From assembly GCF_008329715.1 (NCBI RefSeq), contig NZ_VTSR01000008.1, positions 216,765 through 280,764 of the forward strand: a DNA stretch of 64,000 nt, read 5' to 3'. The DNA comes from Gimesia chilikensis (GTDB lineage Bacteria; Planctomycetota; Planctomycetia; Planctomycetales; Planctomycetaceae). The notes under the pieces are model-generated. The model saw only the letters and a list, made by a program, of their open reading frames with translations. It ran no database searches and was not told the origin of the DNA. The first letter of the stretch is position 1. The number at the start of each line of letters is the position of its first letter. Both the position numbers and the translations under genes were made by a program. Of the stretch, positions 17,483 to 27,156 are shown piece after piece.

Positions 17483-18916
17483 ATGAACTTAATCGCTGAT
17501 ACATACGCGCAACTGGAAGCAACCTCATTTGTGGCCACGACTGAACAACCTCACGAGGAACATCATGGCCATGCCGAACCTCCCGCCTTTTATAGTGTAA
17601 TTCCGTTCGCCGCACTTTTGCTGTGTATCGCTTTTCTACCACTGATTCATAAGACGGAAGAGTGGTGGGAACATAACAAAAACCGGTTTCTGGTCGCAGT
17701 CAGCCTGGGGCTGGTGACCCTGCTCTATTACACATTCCTTTACGGACACGGCGTCGTCGATCATGGCACACACGAGCTGTCAGCTCCCGGGTTCCCTGCT
17801 GCCGTCGTGGTCCTCAAGAATGCGATCCTCGGGGAATACATCCCCTTCATCGCCCTCTTGTTTTCCCTGTATGTCATCAGTGGCGGCATCGCGTTCAACG
17901 GCCATCTGGTGGGACGACCGATTCTGAATACGGGCATCATCGCCATCGGTGGCGCGATCGCCAGCTTCATCGGGACCACAGGCGCCGCCATGCTCCTGAT
18001 CCGTCCTTTGCTGAAAGCGAATGCCAAACGTGACTATGTGGCTCACACGGTGATCTTTTTCATCTTTGTCGTCTGTAACACCGGCGGCTGTCTGCTCCCC
18101 ATCGGTGACCCGCCCCTGTTCCTGGGCTTTTTAAGAGGCGTCCCCTTTACCTGGACGCTGACGCTCTGGCCCGAGTGGCTCGCCATGAATGGCATGCTGC
18201 TGGCCGTTTATTTTGCCTTCGACACCGTCCGCTATCGCAAAGAAAACAAAGCCAAGGTGGAAGCCGTTCCGGAAGATCCAGAACCTTTCGCACTTAAAGG
18301 GGGCATCAACTTCCTCTGGCTGCTGATGGTCATCTTCTGCGTCGCACTGCTGGACCCCTCCAAAACGGTCCCGGGTACCAGCTGGAGTGCACCTCACTTT
18401 TTCCGTGAAGGCTGCATGTTTGCCCTGGCAGGCATTTCCCTGCTCACAACTTCAAAAAGTATTCGCGAGCAGAACTCCTTCAATTACGAAGCCATCGTCG
18501 AAGTCGCCGCCCTGTTCGTCGGTATTTTTATCTGCATGCAGGCTCCCGTACAGATCCTGAATGTCTACGGTGCCTCGCTGGGCATTGATTCCCCGGCGAA
18601 GTTCTACTGGGCCACAGGCACGCTCTCCAGCTTCCTGGATAACGCTCCGACCTATGTCGTCTTCTTTGAAACGGCCAAATCTGCGGGCGGCAGTCCTCCC
18701 ATGGTTGCCGGCGTCAGTGAAATCGAGCTGGTTGCCATCAGTTTGGGAGCCGTCTTCATGGGAGCCATGACCTATATCGGCAATGGTCCCAACTTCATGG
18801 TCAAAGCGATCGCCGAAAAGAACAACATTCGCATGCCCAGCTTCTTTGGCTACATGTTTTACAGCTGTCTGTTCCTGTTACCACTTTCAATTCTGCTGAC
18901 GATCTTCTTCCTGTAA
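17483..18916 (+). CDS. nhaD: NhaD-type sodium/proton antiporter
   Basis: This 477-residue polytopic protein has about twelve hydrophobic segments after a His-rich N-terminus ([10 protein letters not shown]). It belongs to the ion transporter superfamily with NhaD and exchanges cytoplasmic Na+ or Li+ for protons. Typical regions are [35 protein letters not shown] and [12 protein letters not shown]. It starts at 17483 behind a strong GGAGG. A marine lifestyle fits such a pump. I looked for known Na+/Li+ riboswitch leaders in the 180 bases upstream and saw none. Confidence 0.9.
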   Translation: MNLIADTYAQLEATSFVATTEQPHEEHHGHAEPPAFYSVIPFAALLLCIAFLPLIHKTEEWWEHNKNRFLVAVSLGLVTLLYYTFLYGHGVVDHGTHELSAPGFPAAVVVLKNAILGEYIPFIALLFSLYVISGGIAFNGHLVGRPILNTGIIAIGGAIASFIGTTGAAMLLIRPLLKANAKRDYVAHTVIFFIFVVCNTGGCLLPIGDPPLFLGFLRGVPFTWTLTLWPEWLAMNGMLLAVYFAFDTVRYRKENKAKVEAVPEDPEPFALKGGINFLWLLMVIFCVALLDPSKTVPGTSWSAPHFFREGCMFALAGISLLTTSKSIREQNSFNYEAIVEVAALFVGIFICMQAPVQILNVYGASLGIDSPAKFYWATGTLSSFLDNAPTYVVFFETAKSAGGSPPMVAGVSEIELVAISLGAVFMGAMTYIGNGPNFMVKAIAEKNNIRMPSFFGYMFYSCLFLLPLSILLTIFFL

Positions 18917-18953
18917 GCAGACGGAAACCGGAACCGCAATCAGCGCAAAATAA

Positions 18954-18991
18954 AACAGGCAGTCCAGGTTTTTACACCCGGACTGCCTGTT
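18954..18991. terminator. Bidirectional terminator
   Basis: AACAGGCAGTCC pairs with GGACTGCCTGTT across a 14-base loop. GTTTTATT follows on the plus strand and TTTTATTTT follows on the minus strand. It serves the antiporter and the convergent SGNH hydrolase gene. Confidence 0.88.
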
Positions 18992-19032
18992 GTTTTATTA
19001 CATCTGGAATCAAGTTCTGATGTCCGCGTCGC

Positions 19033-20433
19033 TTACTTTTTCTTAGCAGCGGTCACCTTCTTCAGAACATACTTCCGGGCCTCAGGCTGATTGATCTCAT
19101 AGATCTTATCTTCCAGGGCTTTCGCAGCTGCTTCACTCTCCTGGATCACACGATCCTGGTCGGCCAGGCGTTTGTCCAGCTCTGCCAGCTTTGCCACCGT
19201 TTTTTCATCCTTCTGATCTCCCTGTGCGTCCAGTTCCCGCTTCATCCGGGCATACACCTGGAACACCCGCCAGGTGTTGCGTTTGTTCTTCACGGGGCCG
19301 TCATTGCGTTCCTTGTTCAACAACGCGACCTGCATGGCCTGCTGGTACTGAGGTGTCTTCGGATTTCCCTGCAGTTCTACATGCCGGGCCAGGGTCGTAT
19401 TGGAGTATTGTCCCACGACTTCCCCATCGATAGACAGTTCGTACCGGCCGGGGGGCAGGTCATGGATCGACAGCGATTCCTGACTCATCCGATGCCCCAG
19501 TTTCGTCAACTCTGCGCCCAGCTTCGCTTCAGCGGGCACCACCCAGGGCAGGCTGTCAGCCAACCAGGTGAAGGAGACGCCGTCGTCTGAAAATTTTAGA
19601 TCAGACAGCTTACCGCCACGCGCTGTCGAGGTGGCCTCACCGTTGGCTTTTTTACTGACGGTGATCCGCGAAACCTGTCGTTGCACGTTCATATCAGACA
19701 GCAGGGCAAATGCCATCACCACCTGTCCCGGCGCATCGGGATGCACGGCGTCCCTGATGATCGTGAACTGAGGATTTTTCTGACGTTCCGCAATCGTGAT
19801 GTTATTCAACGGTCCATACATGTCCACAAACCCGAAGCCTGATTCGGCAGCAACTTCACGCAGCCAGGTTCCATAGTACGCCAGAACCGAGTTATACAGC
19901 TCCACCGAAGCCGGATCCCGCGGGCGTTTTCCCATGCGGGCCGCCCGGGCGTCAAACATGGTTGGCGTCATCAGGATCGGAGTCGCACCAATGCCTTCAA
20001 TCTTGCTGATCAGCTCTTTCATGTCATCATAGTAGGTCTTGAAAATCTCATCATTGAAGGGCTGATAGCGGCCGTCGTTCATTCCCAGCAGCACTGTCAC
20101 ATACTTGGGATGATAGGCGGCGACGTCCCGGTCAAAACGAGCCAGGGCATCCCAGGCCTTGGCCCCACCCACGCCGGCATTATGAAACTTCAGACGCATT
20201 TTCGGATAACGGGTGTAAAAGAAATCTTCTACATACTGAGTGTAGAGACACTGATGCGTAATACTGTCTCCCAGGAAAACAATGGAATCGCCGGTCTGCA
20301 ATTCCATCTTGGACAGCGGCGCTTGATGCGTCTTCTGCTCCGCTTCCTGAGCGGATAAAAGCGAAGTAGCCTGCAGCAACAGACAGACTGCCGCCAGGCG
20401 GATCAGTTGATAGCTGATCTTCGGATATTTCAT
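19033..20433 (-). CDS. Secreted SGNH/GDSL-family hydrolase
   Basis: This is a 466-residue esterase-type hydrolase. Residues 1-29 are a signal peptide. SGNH blocks are visible: block I IVFLGDSITHQ with nucleophile Ser57, block II Gly in NAGVGG, block III Asn in LLGMNDGRY, and block V AVHPDAPGQ with the catalytic Asp-x-x-His. Relatives deacetylate or de-esterify polysaccharides. After the catalytic domain (about 40-260) comes a beta-rich segment, then a charged, likely coiled-coil tail ending KKVTAAKKK. This C-terminal part is common in planctomycete members; its role is unknown. Confidence 0.9.
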   Translation of the reverse strand: MKYPKISYQLIRLAAVCLLLQATSLLSAQEAEQKTHQAPLSKMELQTGDSIVFLGDSITHQCLYTQYVEDFFYTRYPKMRLKFHNAGVGGAKAWDALARFDRDVAAYHPKYVTVLLGMNDGRYQPFNDEIFKTYYDDMKELISKIEGIGATPILMTPTMFDARAARMGKRPRDPASVELYNSVLAYYGTWLREVAAESGFGFVDMYGPLNNITIAERQKNPQFTIIRDAVHPDAPGQVVMAFALLSDMNVQRQVSRITVSKKANGEATSTARGGKLSDLKFSDDGVSFTWLADSLPWVVPAEAKLGAELTKLGHRMSQESLSIHDLPPGRYELSIDGEVVGQYSNTTLARHVELQGNPKTPQYQQAMQVALLNKERNDGPVKNKRNTWRVFQVYARMKRELDAQGDQKDEKTVAKLAELDKRLADQDRVIQESEAAAKALEDKIYEINQPEARKYVLKKVTAAKKK

Positions 20434-20603
20434 GATGTTTCCCCTGCGTAAAGGTTCTCTGGAGTGTCAACGCGTCAGTATTGTTGACGAAAAGCATTGT
20501 TCATTTCGTCTAATGTCCCCTGAGTCACATCGATTTGCAAGCATCATCCCAGACGTCCCTCAGTTTTTCCTGGAACAGAAAACAGACGGGTATTCAGGTG
20601 TGC

Positions 20604-22361
20604 TTACTCGCGGACTTTCATGCCGGGAGGATAAGCCAGGGGACTGGGATCGGCGGGCTGTAATTTCAATCGTTCCGCAGTCTGTCGATCGAGGAAGACC
20701 GCAGCCGCCTGGTCGGCAAAGACCAGCATCCAGCCCGGATTTGCGGCCATTCCCATGATTTCATTCCGGGAATAGCGACTGTCGAGAATCACCGCCGGTA
20801 ACTGGCCATTCTCATCCTGCAGCAAATAGGCCCAGTCGGTACTCCCCTGCATCATCTGCTGTTTGATCTGCTCGTACCATTCAAACGTCTGCTGGCTGTT
20901 GACCTCCAGACGTCCGTCAAAGAACACTCGCTTCTCGGGCCCGTTATGATAAATGTAAACCGCCGCCTGTCCCATGTTCGAAATATAGGCACGGTCCGGC
21001 ATTCCCTGTTGTCCTGCAAACTTCGAGGCACCATGCGCATACCAGGCTTCTGCCTCTCCCAGCGCCAGTCGTTTCCCTTCGCCGCCCCACACATGCCAGT
21101 ACCCGGTAAACAGGCTGACGAACAGGAACAGAAAGATCCCCGCAGAAACAAGCGATCCGCGAGATAACTGACGCGTTCCCTCAGCAGTGTCAGACGCCGG
21201 CTTCCCGAACAGAGCAATCCCGAAACGGGCCCAGTCTGAAAGATTGTCACAGAGCACAATCCCCGAGATCAGCGCAAAGATGCTGGTGTTCCGCGATGCT
21301 TTGAAAGCCAGGTGTGTAAACGCAGCAAACAGCAACAACCGAAACACGTTGATCCGTCTGTTGATCAGCAGTGGAATGAAACTGACCAGCGTCAATACCC
21401 CCAGCAACACCTGTGATGCCAGAAATAAATTCTTCAGTCCATGCTGCCTGATAAAATCCAGGGGCGGCTGGAATTCACCGATGCGTACGGAATAGAAGGC
21501 CTGATCTACTGAGAACTTTTCATACAGCGTCAGGGGGAACAACACTCCCTGCTCGAAATAGGGATTCAAAAAGCAGGCAATTCCCGTCAGCACGGCGATG
21601 CGAATCAACATCACACCAGTCAGCTCCGTCGCAGCCGGTTCCAGCCCAAAGCGACCCCGCGCCCAGCCGCGCACCAGATGATCGATCACCCACAGCACAC
21701 TGACCACCAGCCCCAGTACAAACAGCGCATGACTGTTGACCCAGAGCAGCGCCAGTAACGGAATCAGCCATAATAGTGGGGGACGCGCCGCAGCCCGATT
21801 CAAAACCAGCATCCAGGCAGCCAGATAGACCAGCGAAAGCATTTCCGGACGCACAACCGAACGACCGGAAAGACAGATCACCGGCAGAATCCACAGCAAT
21901 GCTTTCCCCCAGGGGGGCAAAAACCGACCACCGGCAAACCAGCCCAGCCCGACCGTCAACGCCAGGCAGAAGGCTTTGCTGAGGATCAGTAAATTGACGC
22001 CGCCCCAGTGATACAGCCAGGTCACCAGCAACTGGAAGCCCCAGTGCATGTCGATCCAGGGCCGATCAGAGTCCACGAACGTAAACCAGTCGAAATAAGG
22101 AACGGTCCCCCGCTCCAGAATGAGCTCTCCGGTTCTCAGGTGCCACCAGATATCCATGTTCCGCATCGGAAAGCAGGAAATCAGAAACGACCAGATCAGC
22201 AGCAGGGAGAGAAACAGCCAGGTGTGGCGTGAAATTCCCGGCGACGGTTCCGCTAACGCCTGACTGCTCGCAGAAACACTCGAGACAGCAGCCCGCTTCT
22301 CAGCCTGAGCAGTTTCCCGTTTCGTTGTGTTTTTTCGCGCTCGTTTCGCCTTACGAGACAT
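20604..22361 (-). CDS. Polytopic membrane protein of unknown function
   Basis: This 585-residue protein has a strongly basic N-terminus (SRKAKRARKNTTKRETAQAE) and roughly ten to twelve hydrophobic helices between about residues 48 and 420. A soluble C-terminal domain of about 150 residues follows (VFFDGRLEVNSQQTFEWYEQ). The first loop carries MRNMDIWWHLRTGELIL and PWIDMHWGFQLL, with aromatic and acidic residues like the first periplasmic loop of GT-C glycosyltransferases and related membrane proteins. Such proteins are usually annotated hypothetical in Planctomycetes. No specific substrate can be given. Confidence 0.75.
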   Translation of the reverse strand: MSRKAKRARKNTTKRETAQAEKRAAVSSVSASSQALAEPSPGISRHTWLFLSLLLIWSFLISCFPMRNMDIWWHLRTGELILERGTVPYFDWFTFVDSDRPWIDMHWGFQLLVTWLYHWGGVNLLILSKAFCLALTVGLGWFAGGRFLPPWGKALLWILPVICLSGRSVVRPEMLSLVYLAAWMLVLNRAAARPPLLWLIPLLALLWVNSHALFVLGLVVSVLWVIDHLVRGWARGRFGLEPAATELTGVMLIRIAVLTGIACFLNPYFEQGVLFPLTLYEKFSVDQAFYSVRIGEFQPPLDFIRQHGLKNLFLASQVLLGVLTLVSFIPLLINRRINVFRLLLFAAFTHLAFKASRNTSIFALISGIVLCDNLSDWARFGIALFGKPASDTAEGTRQLSRGSLVSAGIFLFLFVSLFTGYWHVWGGEGKRLALGEAEAWYAHGASKFAGQQGMPDRAYISNMGQAAVYIYHNGPEKRVFFDGRLEVNSQQTFEWYEQIKQQMMQGSTDWAYLLQDENGQLPAVILDSRYSRNEIMGMAANPGWMLVFADQAAAVFLDRQTAERLKLQPADPSPLAYPPGMKVRE

Positions 22362-22474
22362 GACAACCTTACCCCGGATCAGATAACAACATACCGACAG
22401 TCAGCAGTTATTGTAGCGTGTTAACGGTAACCAAAAAATGAACCGGGCACGTTCTGAATCAGTTTTCACGTGGT

Positions 22475-22999
22475 TCAAATCGGCACGCCGTTTCGCTCTG
22501 CATCGGGAGACCAGTCGAACTGGTATGTTTCCCCCAGCTGCAGCCGGGTCAGATAAATGATCTGGTGCGTATGCCCGACAAAATGAGGCACCGTATGGGC
22601 AATGGCCCCCAGCACGGAGACGGAAAAGCCCTGGATCGTCCGCGACTCCAGTAAGTCAGCAGCAGACAGCGTCTGAAAGACCGCACTCGCACGTTCTACG
22701 CTCTGTTCCAGTAGAGACAACAGTTCGTCGCGATTGTGGCTCTGTTCGGCCTCAAACTCGGCTTCCCGCTGACGCTCATCATGGGCTCCAGTAATGCCGG
22801 CCACCGCCCATTGATTGAGATTTCCGGACAGATGCAGAATCAGGTTTCCGATGCTGTTGAGGCCCGGCTCCGGACGCCACCAGATCTGCTCCTGCTTCAA
22901 CTGGCCCAGACAGTGACGGATTTTACGCAACGACTGCGTGAGCAGGTGCTGGAATTCGCGAATCGCTTCCCGGGCCAGATCGTCTGCCGAGGGTGACAT
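22475..22999 (-). CDS. DinB-like four-helix protein (DUF1572-type)
   Basis: This 174-residue protein belongs to the DinB/YfiT superfamily of metal-binding four-helix bundles, several of which are thiol-dependent transferases. Candidate metal-ligand histidines are in GNLILHLSGNLNQW and in HTVPHFVGHTHQIIYL. The ATG at 22999 has GGGAG/AGGGG upstream. It starts 51 bases after the ROK regulator stop on the same strand, so the two may be cotranscribed. Activity and substrate are unknown. Confidence 0.82.
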   Translation of the reverse strand: MSPSADDLAREAIREFQHLLTQSLRKIRHCLGQLKQEQIWWRPEPGLNSIGNLILHLSGNLNQWAVAGITGAHDERQREAEFEAEQSHNRDELLSLLEQSVERASAVFQTLSAADLLESRTIQGFSVSVLGAIAHTVPHFVGHTHQIIYLTRLQLGETYQFDWSPDAERNGVPI

Positions 23000-23049
23000 A
23001 CCCCTGCTCCCTTTCTGATCAGCGCCTTCCGCAGCGGTTCGACACAACT

Positions 23050-24213
23050 CTAGGTCAACCGCGGTCCCAGACCGTTCGCCAGATGGTTAATAATCCCGGC
23101 AACAGCGCCCAGGTACTTATTCCCTTTCGAGCGTTCAATCTCGCAGGAGCTGGAAGAAGGTTTCAAAGCCCGATTCTTGGCCAGTTCACACATTCTGCTG
23201 AAGACATCGTCCTGCAGATCGAACAGCCGCGAGGTGATGAAGATATTCGAGGGATTGAAAATGTTGATCGCAGCAGCCACCCCGATTCCCAAGAACTCGA
23301 TCGTGCGATCCAGTTCCGGTGTAATATCGAGTTCGCCCTGCTTTACGAGTTCTTTGATCGCATCAAAGTCGAGTTCTTTGCCAACCCGCTTCGAAACATA
23401 ATGTGTCAAAGCCATATCGGTCGCGACGGTTTCCAGGCAGCCCAGGTTACCGCAACCACAGACACGTCCACCCTGGGGTTCGACGGTGATGTGGGCGATT
23501 TCTCCCGCCAGACCATGTTGACCATCCAACAGCTGACCGCCGGTAAAGGCACCCATACCGAAACCGGATGTTACGTCCAGGCTGATGAAGTCTTCCAGAT
23601 CCTGGCCGGCACCATAGGTTTTTTCGGAGAGACACAACGAGGTGGATTTCTGCACCAGGATACATTCCAGATTGGTCTTCGCAGCAATATCTACCGCGGG
23701 TGCCTGTCCGTCTACAATGTGCAGGTTCGACGCGAGGAAGATGCGACCATCATTACTGTTAACCAGACCAGGCACGGTGATTCCGACACCCAGGGCAGGA
23801 ATTTCTTCCTTCTTCACCAGATCCATGATTTTCTGGGAAATGATATTAATCAGTTCTTCGTATGACGAAGGAGTTTTAAACTGATCGAGCTTTTCTTCGT
23901 GCAGAAAACCATCCAGACCGGAGGCAACGATCGAACAATAGTCCCAGTCCAGAACCACACCAATCACCTGGGCACTGAAGCGCGGTAACTGTAGCAGCTT
24001 GCCGGGACGACCCACCGAAAATTCCGCTGTCTCACGTTCCTCAAGCAACCCCGCATCCAGCAGGGCACTCACGGCCTTGGAAACAGTCGGAGCACTGATT
24101 CCAGAACAACGCATGACATCAGCGCGAGTTAATGTTCCCTGGCTCTGGATAACTTCCAAAACCTTACGAACGTTCATTTTTCGTAACAAGCTCGGTCGGT
24201 GTGGGGATTGCAT
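23050..24213 (-). CDS. ROK-family transcriptional regulator
   Basis: This 387-residue protein has an N-terminal winged helix-turn-helix (VLEVIQSQGTLTRADVMRCS, ISAPTVSKAVSALLDAGLL) followed by a ROK sugar-kinase fold. The zinc site CGCGNLGCLE is intact, as are the sugar-binding EIAHITVEP and the LGVGITVPGLV region. The segment that normally holds the catalytic Asp of sugar kinases (NDANA-like) reads QKSTSLCLSEKTYG, so phosphotransfer is not expected; it should act as a sugar-responsive repressor like NagC or XylR. ATG at 24213 and GTG at 24219 are both possible starts, neither with a strong ribosome site. The regulated genes are not obvious. Confidence 0.9.
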   Translation of the reverse strand: MQSPHRPSLLRKMNVRKVLEVIQSQGTLTRADVMRCSGISAPTVSKAVSALLDAGLLEERETAEFSVGRPGKLLQLPRFSAQVIGVVLDWDYCSIVASGLDGFLHEEKLDQFKTPSSYEELINIISQKIMDLVKKEEIPALGVGITVPGLVNSNDGRIFLASNLHIVDGQAPAVDIAAKTNLECILVQKSTSLCLSEKTYGAGQDLEDFISLDVTSGFGMGAFTGGQLLDGQHGLAGEIAHITVEPQGGRVCGCGNLGCLETVATDMALTHYVSKRVGKELDFDAIKELVKQGELDITPELDRTIEFLGIGVAAAINIFNPSNIFITSRLFDLQDDVFSRMCELAKNRALKPSSSSCEIERSKGNKYLGAVAGIINHLANGLGPRLT

Positions 24214-24992
24214 AGTCACTCTACGTATTAAGGAAGAAATGGAATGTACAACGACGGGTCGTCGAAATGAATCTAAATTTCACTCGGTAATCATTACTGT
24301 AAGTGAGATCCGGCTCTGATCAGACTGGCGATTCTGGAGAGCACTTGATGCAGGTTTCTGAATCGTCCTGCCGCAGTAACTTTATATGATACGGAATCTT
24401 TTCGTAATTACAAACGCGAACCAAAAAGAAGGTATTCATTTTTTCATCTGCGGGATTTTCGAAGCGGAGTCTCAGATATAAAACTCAGGGAAGGGTCCCA
24501 AGTGCCACGACTGAACAAATAGACCCGGCTGACCACATAGAAGACAACTCGGGCCTGCTTGAGTTGAAACCTACCACGCATGATCAACCGGGTATTACTT
24601 GTGAACTAATGAGTTGCACTCAACAACACTTGAGAAATTGAAAAATATCGAAGAAAGGTAAGTAATTTCACCAATTATCAGGTTAATTAAATATAAATGC
24701 AGTTTGAACTGAAGTGTGGAGGTATAACCATTAAAAGTGGATATCCAAGTCATTTTGTGCTCGCACAATCGCTACGACCGGACGAGCCCTCTGGCAGCCG
24801 TACCTGAAGCCGGAATCCGAACCACAGAAAGACAGCCCTCAGCCGCATTTCCTGAACCATGGATTTACTACGTCAACCACGGAAGTTCAGTGGGACCTGT
24901 TTTAGAAAACCGGCTGATTTCCGGGCAGCCGCAAACTCAATAAAACGAATTCTGCAGCTGGCTTAGCCCCCGGATGAATGACCGCAATCGCC
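24214..24992. other. Long intergenic region between regulator and MscS genes
   Basis: About 780 bases, AT-rich around 24380-24730. It must hold the ROK promoter. Apart from the doubtful small reading frame at 24737, I see no gene, RNA or strong hairpin. Confidence 0.4.
24737..24943 (+). CDS. Doubtful small open reading frame
   Basis: A 68-codon frame starts at GTG. GGAGG lies 14 bases upstream, further than usual. The product (VDIQVILCSHNRYDRTSPLA...) has no signal, membrane segment or recognised motif. It may be chance. Confidence 0.18.
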   Translation: MDIQVILCSHNRYDRTSPLAAVPEAGIRTTERQPSAAFPEPWIYYVNHGSSVGPVLENRLISGQPQTQ

Positions 24993-25889
24993 TCACGACT
25001 CTGCGCTGACGGCACTCTCATTGTAAAGATGCACATCCCGGCTGGGATAAGGAATCGTAAAGCCACGCTCATCGAAGCCGAGCTTGATCCGCTCGGTCAG
25101 ATCCCAGCGAGTGGCCCAGTAGTCGGCATTTTTAACCCAGGGACGCACGACGAAATTGACACTGCTGTCAGCCAGTTCATTGACGGCAATCACCGGTGCA
25201 GGATCAGCCAGAACCCGCTCATCCCCGTTCACGACTTCTTCCAGAAAGGCTTTGACCGCTTTGAGGTCATCGTCATAGCCGCACCCGATCACCAGATCGA
25301 TGCGGCGATTCTCCTTGATGGAGAAGTTGCGAATGTTGCCAGACGTGATATGACTGTTGGGCACAACAATCGCAATGTTATCCCCGGTGCGCATCGATGT
25401 GGTAAAGATCTGAATCTCCTCGACCACGCCCGCCGTCCCGGCCGCTTCAATGTAATCCCCCACCCGAAACGGCTTAAACAGGATCAGCATCACACCCGAA
25501 GAAAAATTACTCAACGTTCCCTGGAAGGCCATCCCTACCGCAAAACCGGCTGCAGCCAGAACCGCTGCCAGAGAGGTCGTGTTAATCCCCAGCTCCGACA
25601 GCGCCGCCAGAACAACGATGACCAGCAGAATCGAGTAAACGATATTCGACAGAAACCGGGCCAGTGTCTCATCGACCTTCGCCTGCTTCATCAGACGATT
25701 ACAGAACCGGCTCAAGATGTTGGCAATCCATTTCCCGACCACAAAGATCGCCAGCGCCACAACCACATTAATGGCGAACTGCAGCCCCTGGGTCGCCAGG
25801 AATGTTTTGACTGTATGCCAGAGTTCATTTGCCTTTGTCACAGGATCTTCGGAAACCGTCGACGTTTTCTGAGCCAGGATTGACCACAT
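24993..25889 (-). CDS. mscS: Small-conductance mechanosensitive channel, MscS family
   Basis: This 298-residue inner-membrane channel opens under tension to release solutes during hypo-osmotic shock. Transmembrane helices lie at about 35-60 and 80-105. The pore helix reads AAVLAAAGFAVGMAFQGTLS, the Gly/Ala-rich TM3 of MscS, followed by NFSSGVMLILFKPFRVGDYI, the family signature. The beta domain contains VVPNSHITSGNIRNFS and the C-terminal alpha/beta domain VRPWVKNADYWATRWDL. The length matches E. coli MscS (286). Confidence 0.95.
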   Translation of the reverse strand: MWSILAQKTSTVSEDPVTKANELWHTVKTFLATQGLQFAINVVVALAIFVVGKWIANILSRFCNRLMKQAKVDETLARFLSNIVYSILLVIVVLAALSELGINTTSLAAVLAAAGFAVGMAFQGTLSNFSSGVMLILFKPFRVGDYIEAAGTAGVVEEIQIFTTSMRTGDNIAIVVPNSHITSGNIRNFSIKENRRIDLVIGCGYDDDLKAVKAFLEEVVNGDERVLADPAPVIAVNELADSSVNFVVRPWVKNADYWATRWDLTERIKLGFDERGFTIPYPSRDVHLYNESAVSAES

Positions 25890-26177
25890 GCGCGGGCCCC
25901 TTGTTCAAGAGTAAAAAAGAAATGAGTATGGAATTGAGTGCCCCACACAGCCGGAAAAATCCAATGAACTCCTCTGCTGCTTCAGGTTGACTTGATTTTA
26001 GACAGTTGACTTCAGGAGTCCAACTTTGATTTTCATAATTTTCGCCGCCCGATTCACACTGACAGCGTGGTTCGAAAATGCAATAATATCCTCACCACAC
26101 TCGTTTCACTGAGGCGATTCCCCTCCGGAATCTTCTTCGATCTGAGTTCGTTTCGCCCTTTGCAGGAAGCAATCACG

Positions 26178-27110
26178 ATGTCATCGCCGCGCCGTCACTC
26201 TTTCACATACCTCCTCTGCCTGGCTCTTCTGGGCCTCTCCGCAGGACAACCGCTTCGCGCTGCAGCAGTCGAAGAGGTACTCGCGACCGTCAATGGCCAG
26301 CCAGTGACCGAGGGCGACCTCTCATTTGCCCTGCTCTCACGTGGCATCACCGACGCACCGCCGGCTCTCCGTCAGCAACTGCTGGAGCAGCTGGTCAATC
26401 AACGGCTGATCCAGGAATTTCTGAAAGTGCAGAAAATCGAAGTCCCGCCGAAACAGTTGGATGAAAGTGTCGTCAAAGTCGAGAACTTCATCCGCAAGAA
26501 AGGCGATAATCCCCAGCAGGTACTCACGAAAATGGGCTTCACCCCCGAGAAGCTCCGCGCCGCGATCGCTCTGCCGCTGGCCTGGAATCTCTATGCCCGT
26601 CAGGAAATTTCGCCGGAGAAAATGCAGGCCTATTTCAACGCTCATCGTGAAGAGCTGGATGGCACCCGCGTCGAAGCCAGTCAGATTCTTCTGAAACTTT
26701 CTTCTAACGCGTCCCCAACAGAAATCGATCAAGCGAAACAGAAGTTGATTGATCTGCGGAAGCAAATCCAGTCCGGCAAGCTGAGCTTTGCCGAAGCCGC
26801 CGCCCAGTATTCGCAGGCCCCCAGCAAAACAGAGGGAGGCAAACTGGTCACCTCCGCGTATCGGGGAAAAATGCCGCTGGTCTTCACCAGCCAGGTCTTC
26901 CCCCTTAAAGAAGGTGAAATCAGTGAACCCTTCCAGTCCCCCTTTGGCATGCACCTCATCACGCTGAATAAGAAACACCCTGGCCAGTTCAGTCTCGAAG
27001 ATGTGCGCGGCGAACTCTTTCAGACGCTCTCCCGCGAACTCTACGATCAGACGCTGCAGAAACTGCGGTCCACGGCCAAAATTGAATGGAAGACCGAACC
27101 AAAATCCTGA
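26178..27110 (+). CDS. Periplasmic parvulin-type peptidyl-prolyl isomerase (SurA/PrsA-like)
   Basis: This is a 310-residue exported folding catalyst. Residues 1-30 form a signal peptide. A SurA-N-like helical chaperone domain follows (VLATVNGQPVTEGDLSFALL, LLEQLVNQRLIQEFL). The parvulin domain at about 185-285 shows VEASQILLK, FAEAAAQYSQAPSKTEGG and FQSPFGMHLITL. AGGAAG lies just before the ATG at 26178; the frame extends upstream but without signal-peptide logic. It probably helps outer-membrane proteins fold. The AstE-like gene follows after 46 bases. Confidence 0.9.
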   Translation: MSSPRRHSFTYLLCLALLGLSAGQPLRAAAVEEVLATVNGQPVTEGDLSFALLSRGITDAPPALRQQLLEQLVNQRLIQEFLKVQKIEVPPKQLDESVVKVENFIRKKGDNPQQVLTKMGFTPEKLRAAIALPLAWNLYARQEISPEKMQAYFNAHREELDGTRVEASQILLKLSSNASPTEIDQAKQKLIDLRKQIQSGKLSFAEAAAQYSQAPSKTEGGKLVTSAYRGKMPLVFTSQVFPLKEGEISEPFQSPFGMHLITLNKKHPGQFSLEDVRGELFQTLSRELYDQTLQKLRSTAKIEWKTEPKS

Positions 27111-27156
27111 TCCTGGCGCTCACCACTCGAACTCACTCTCACTTGAAGTAACCCCC

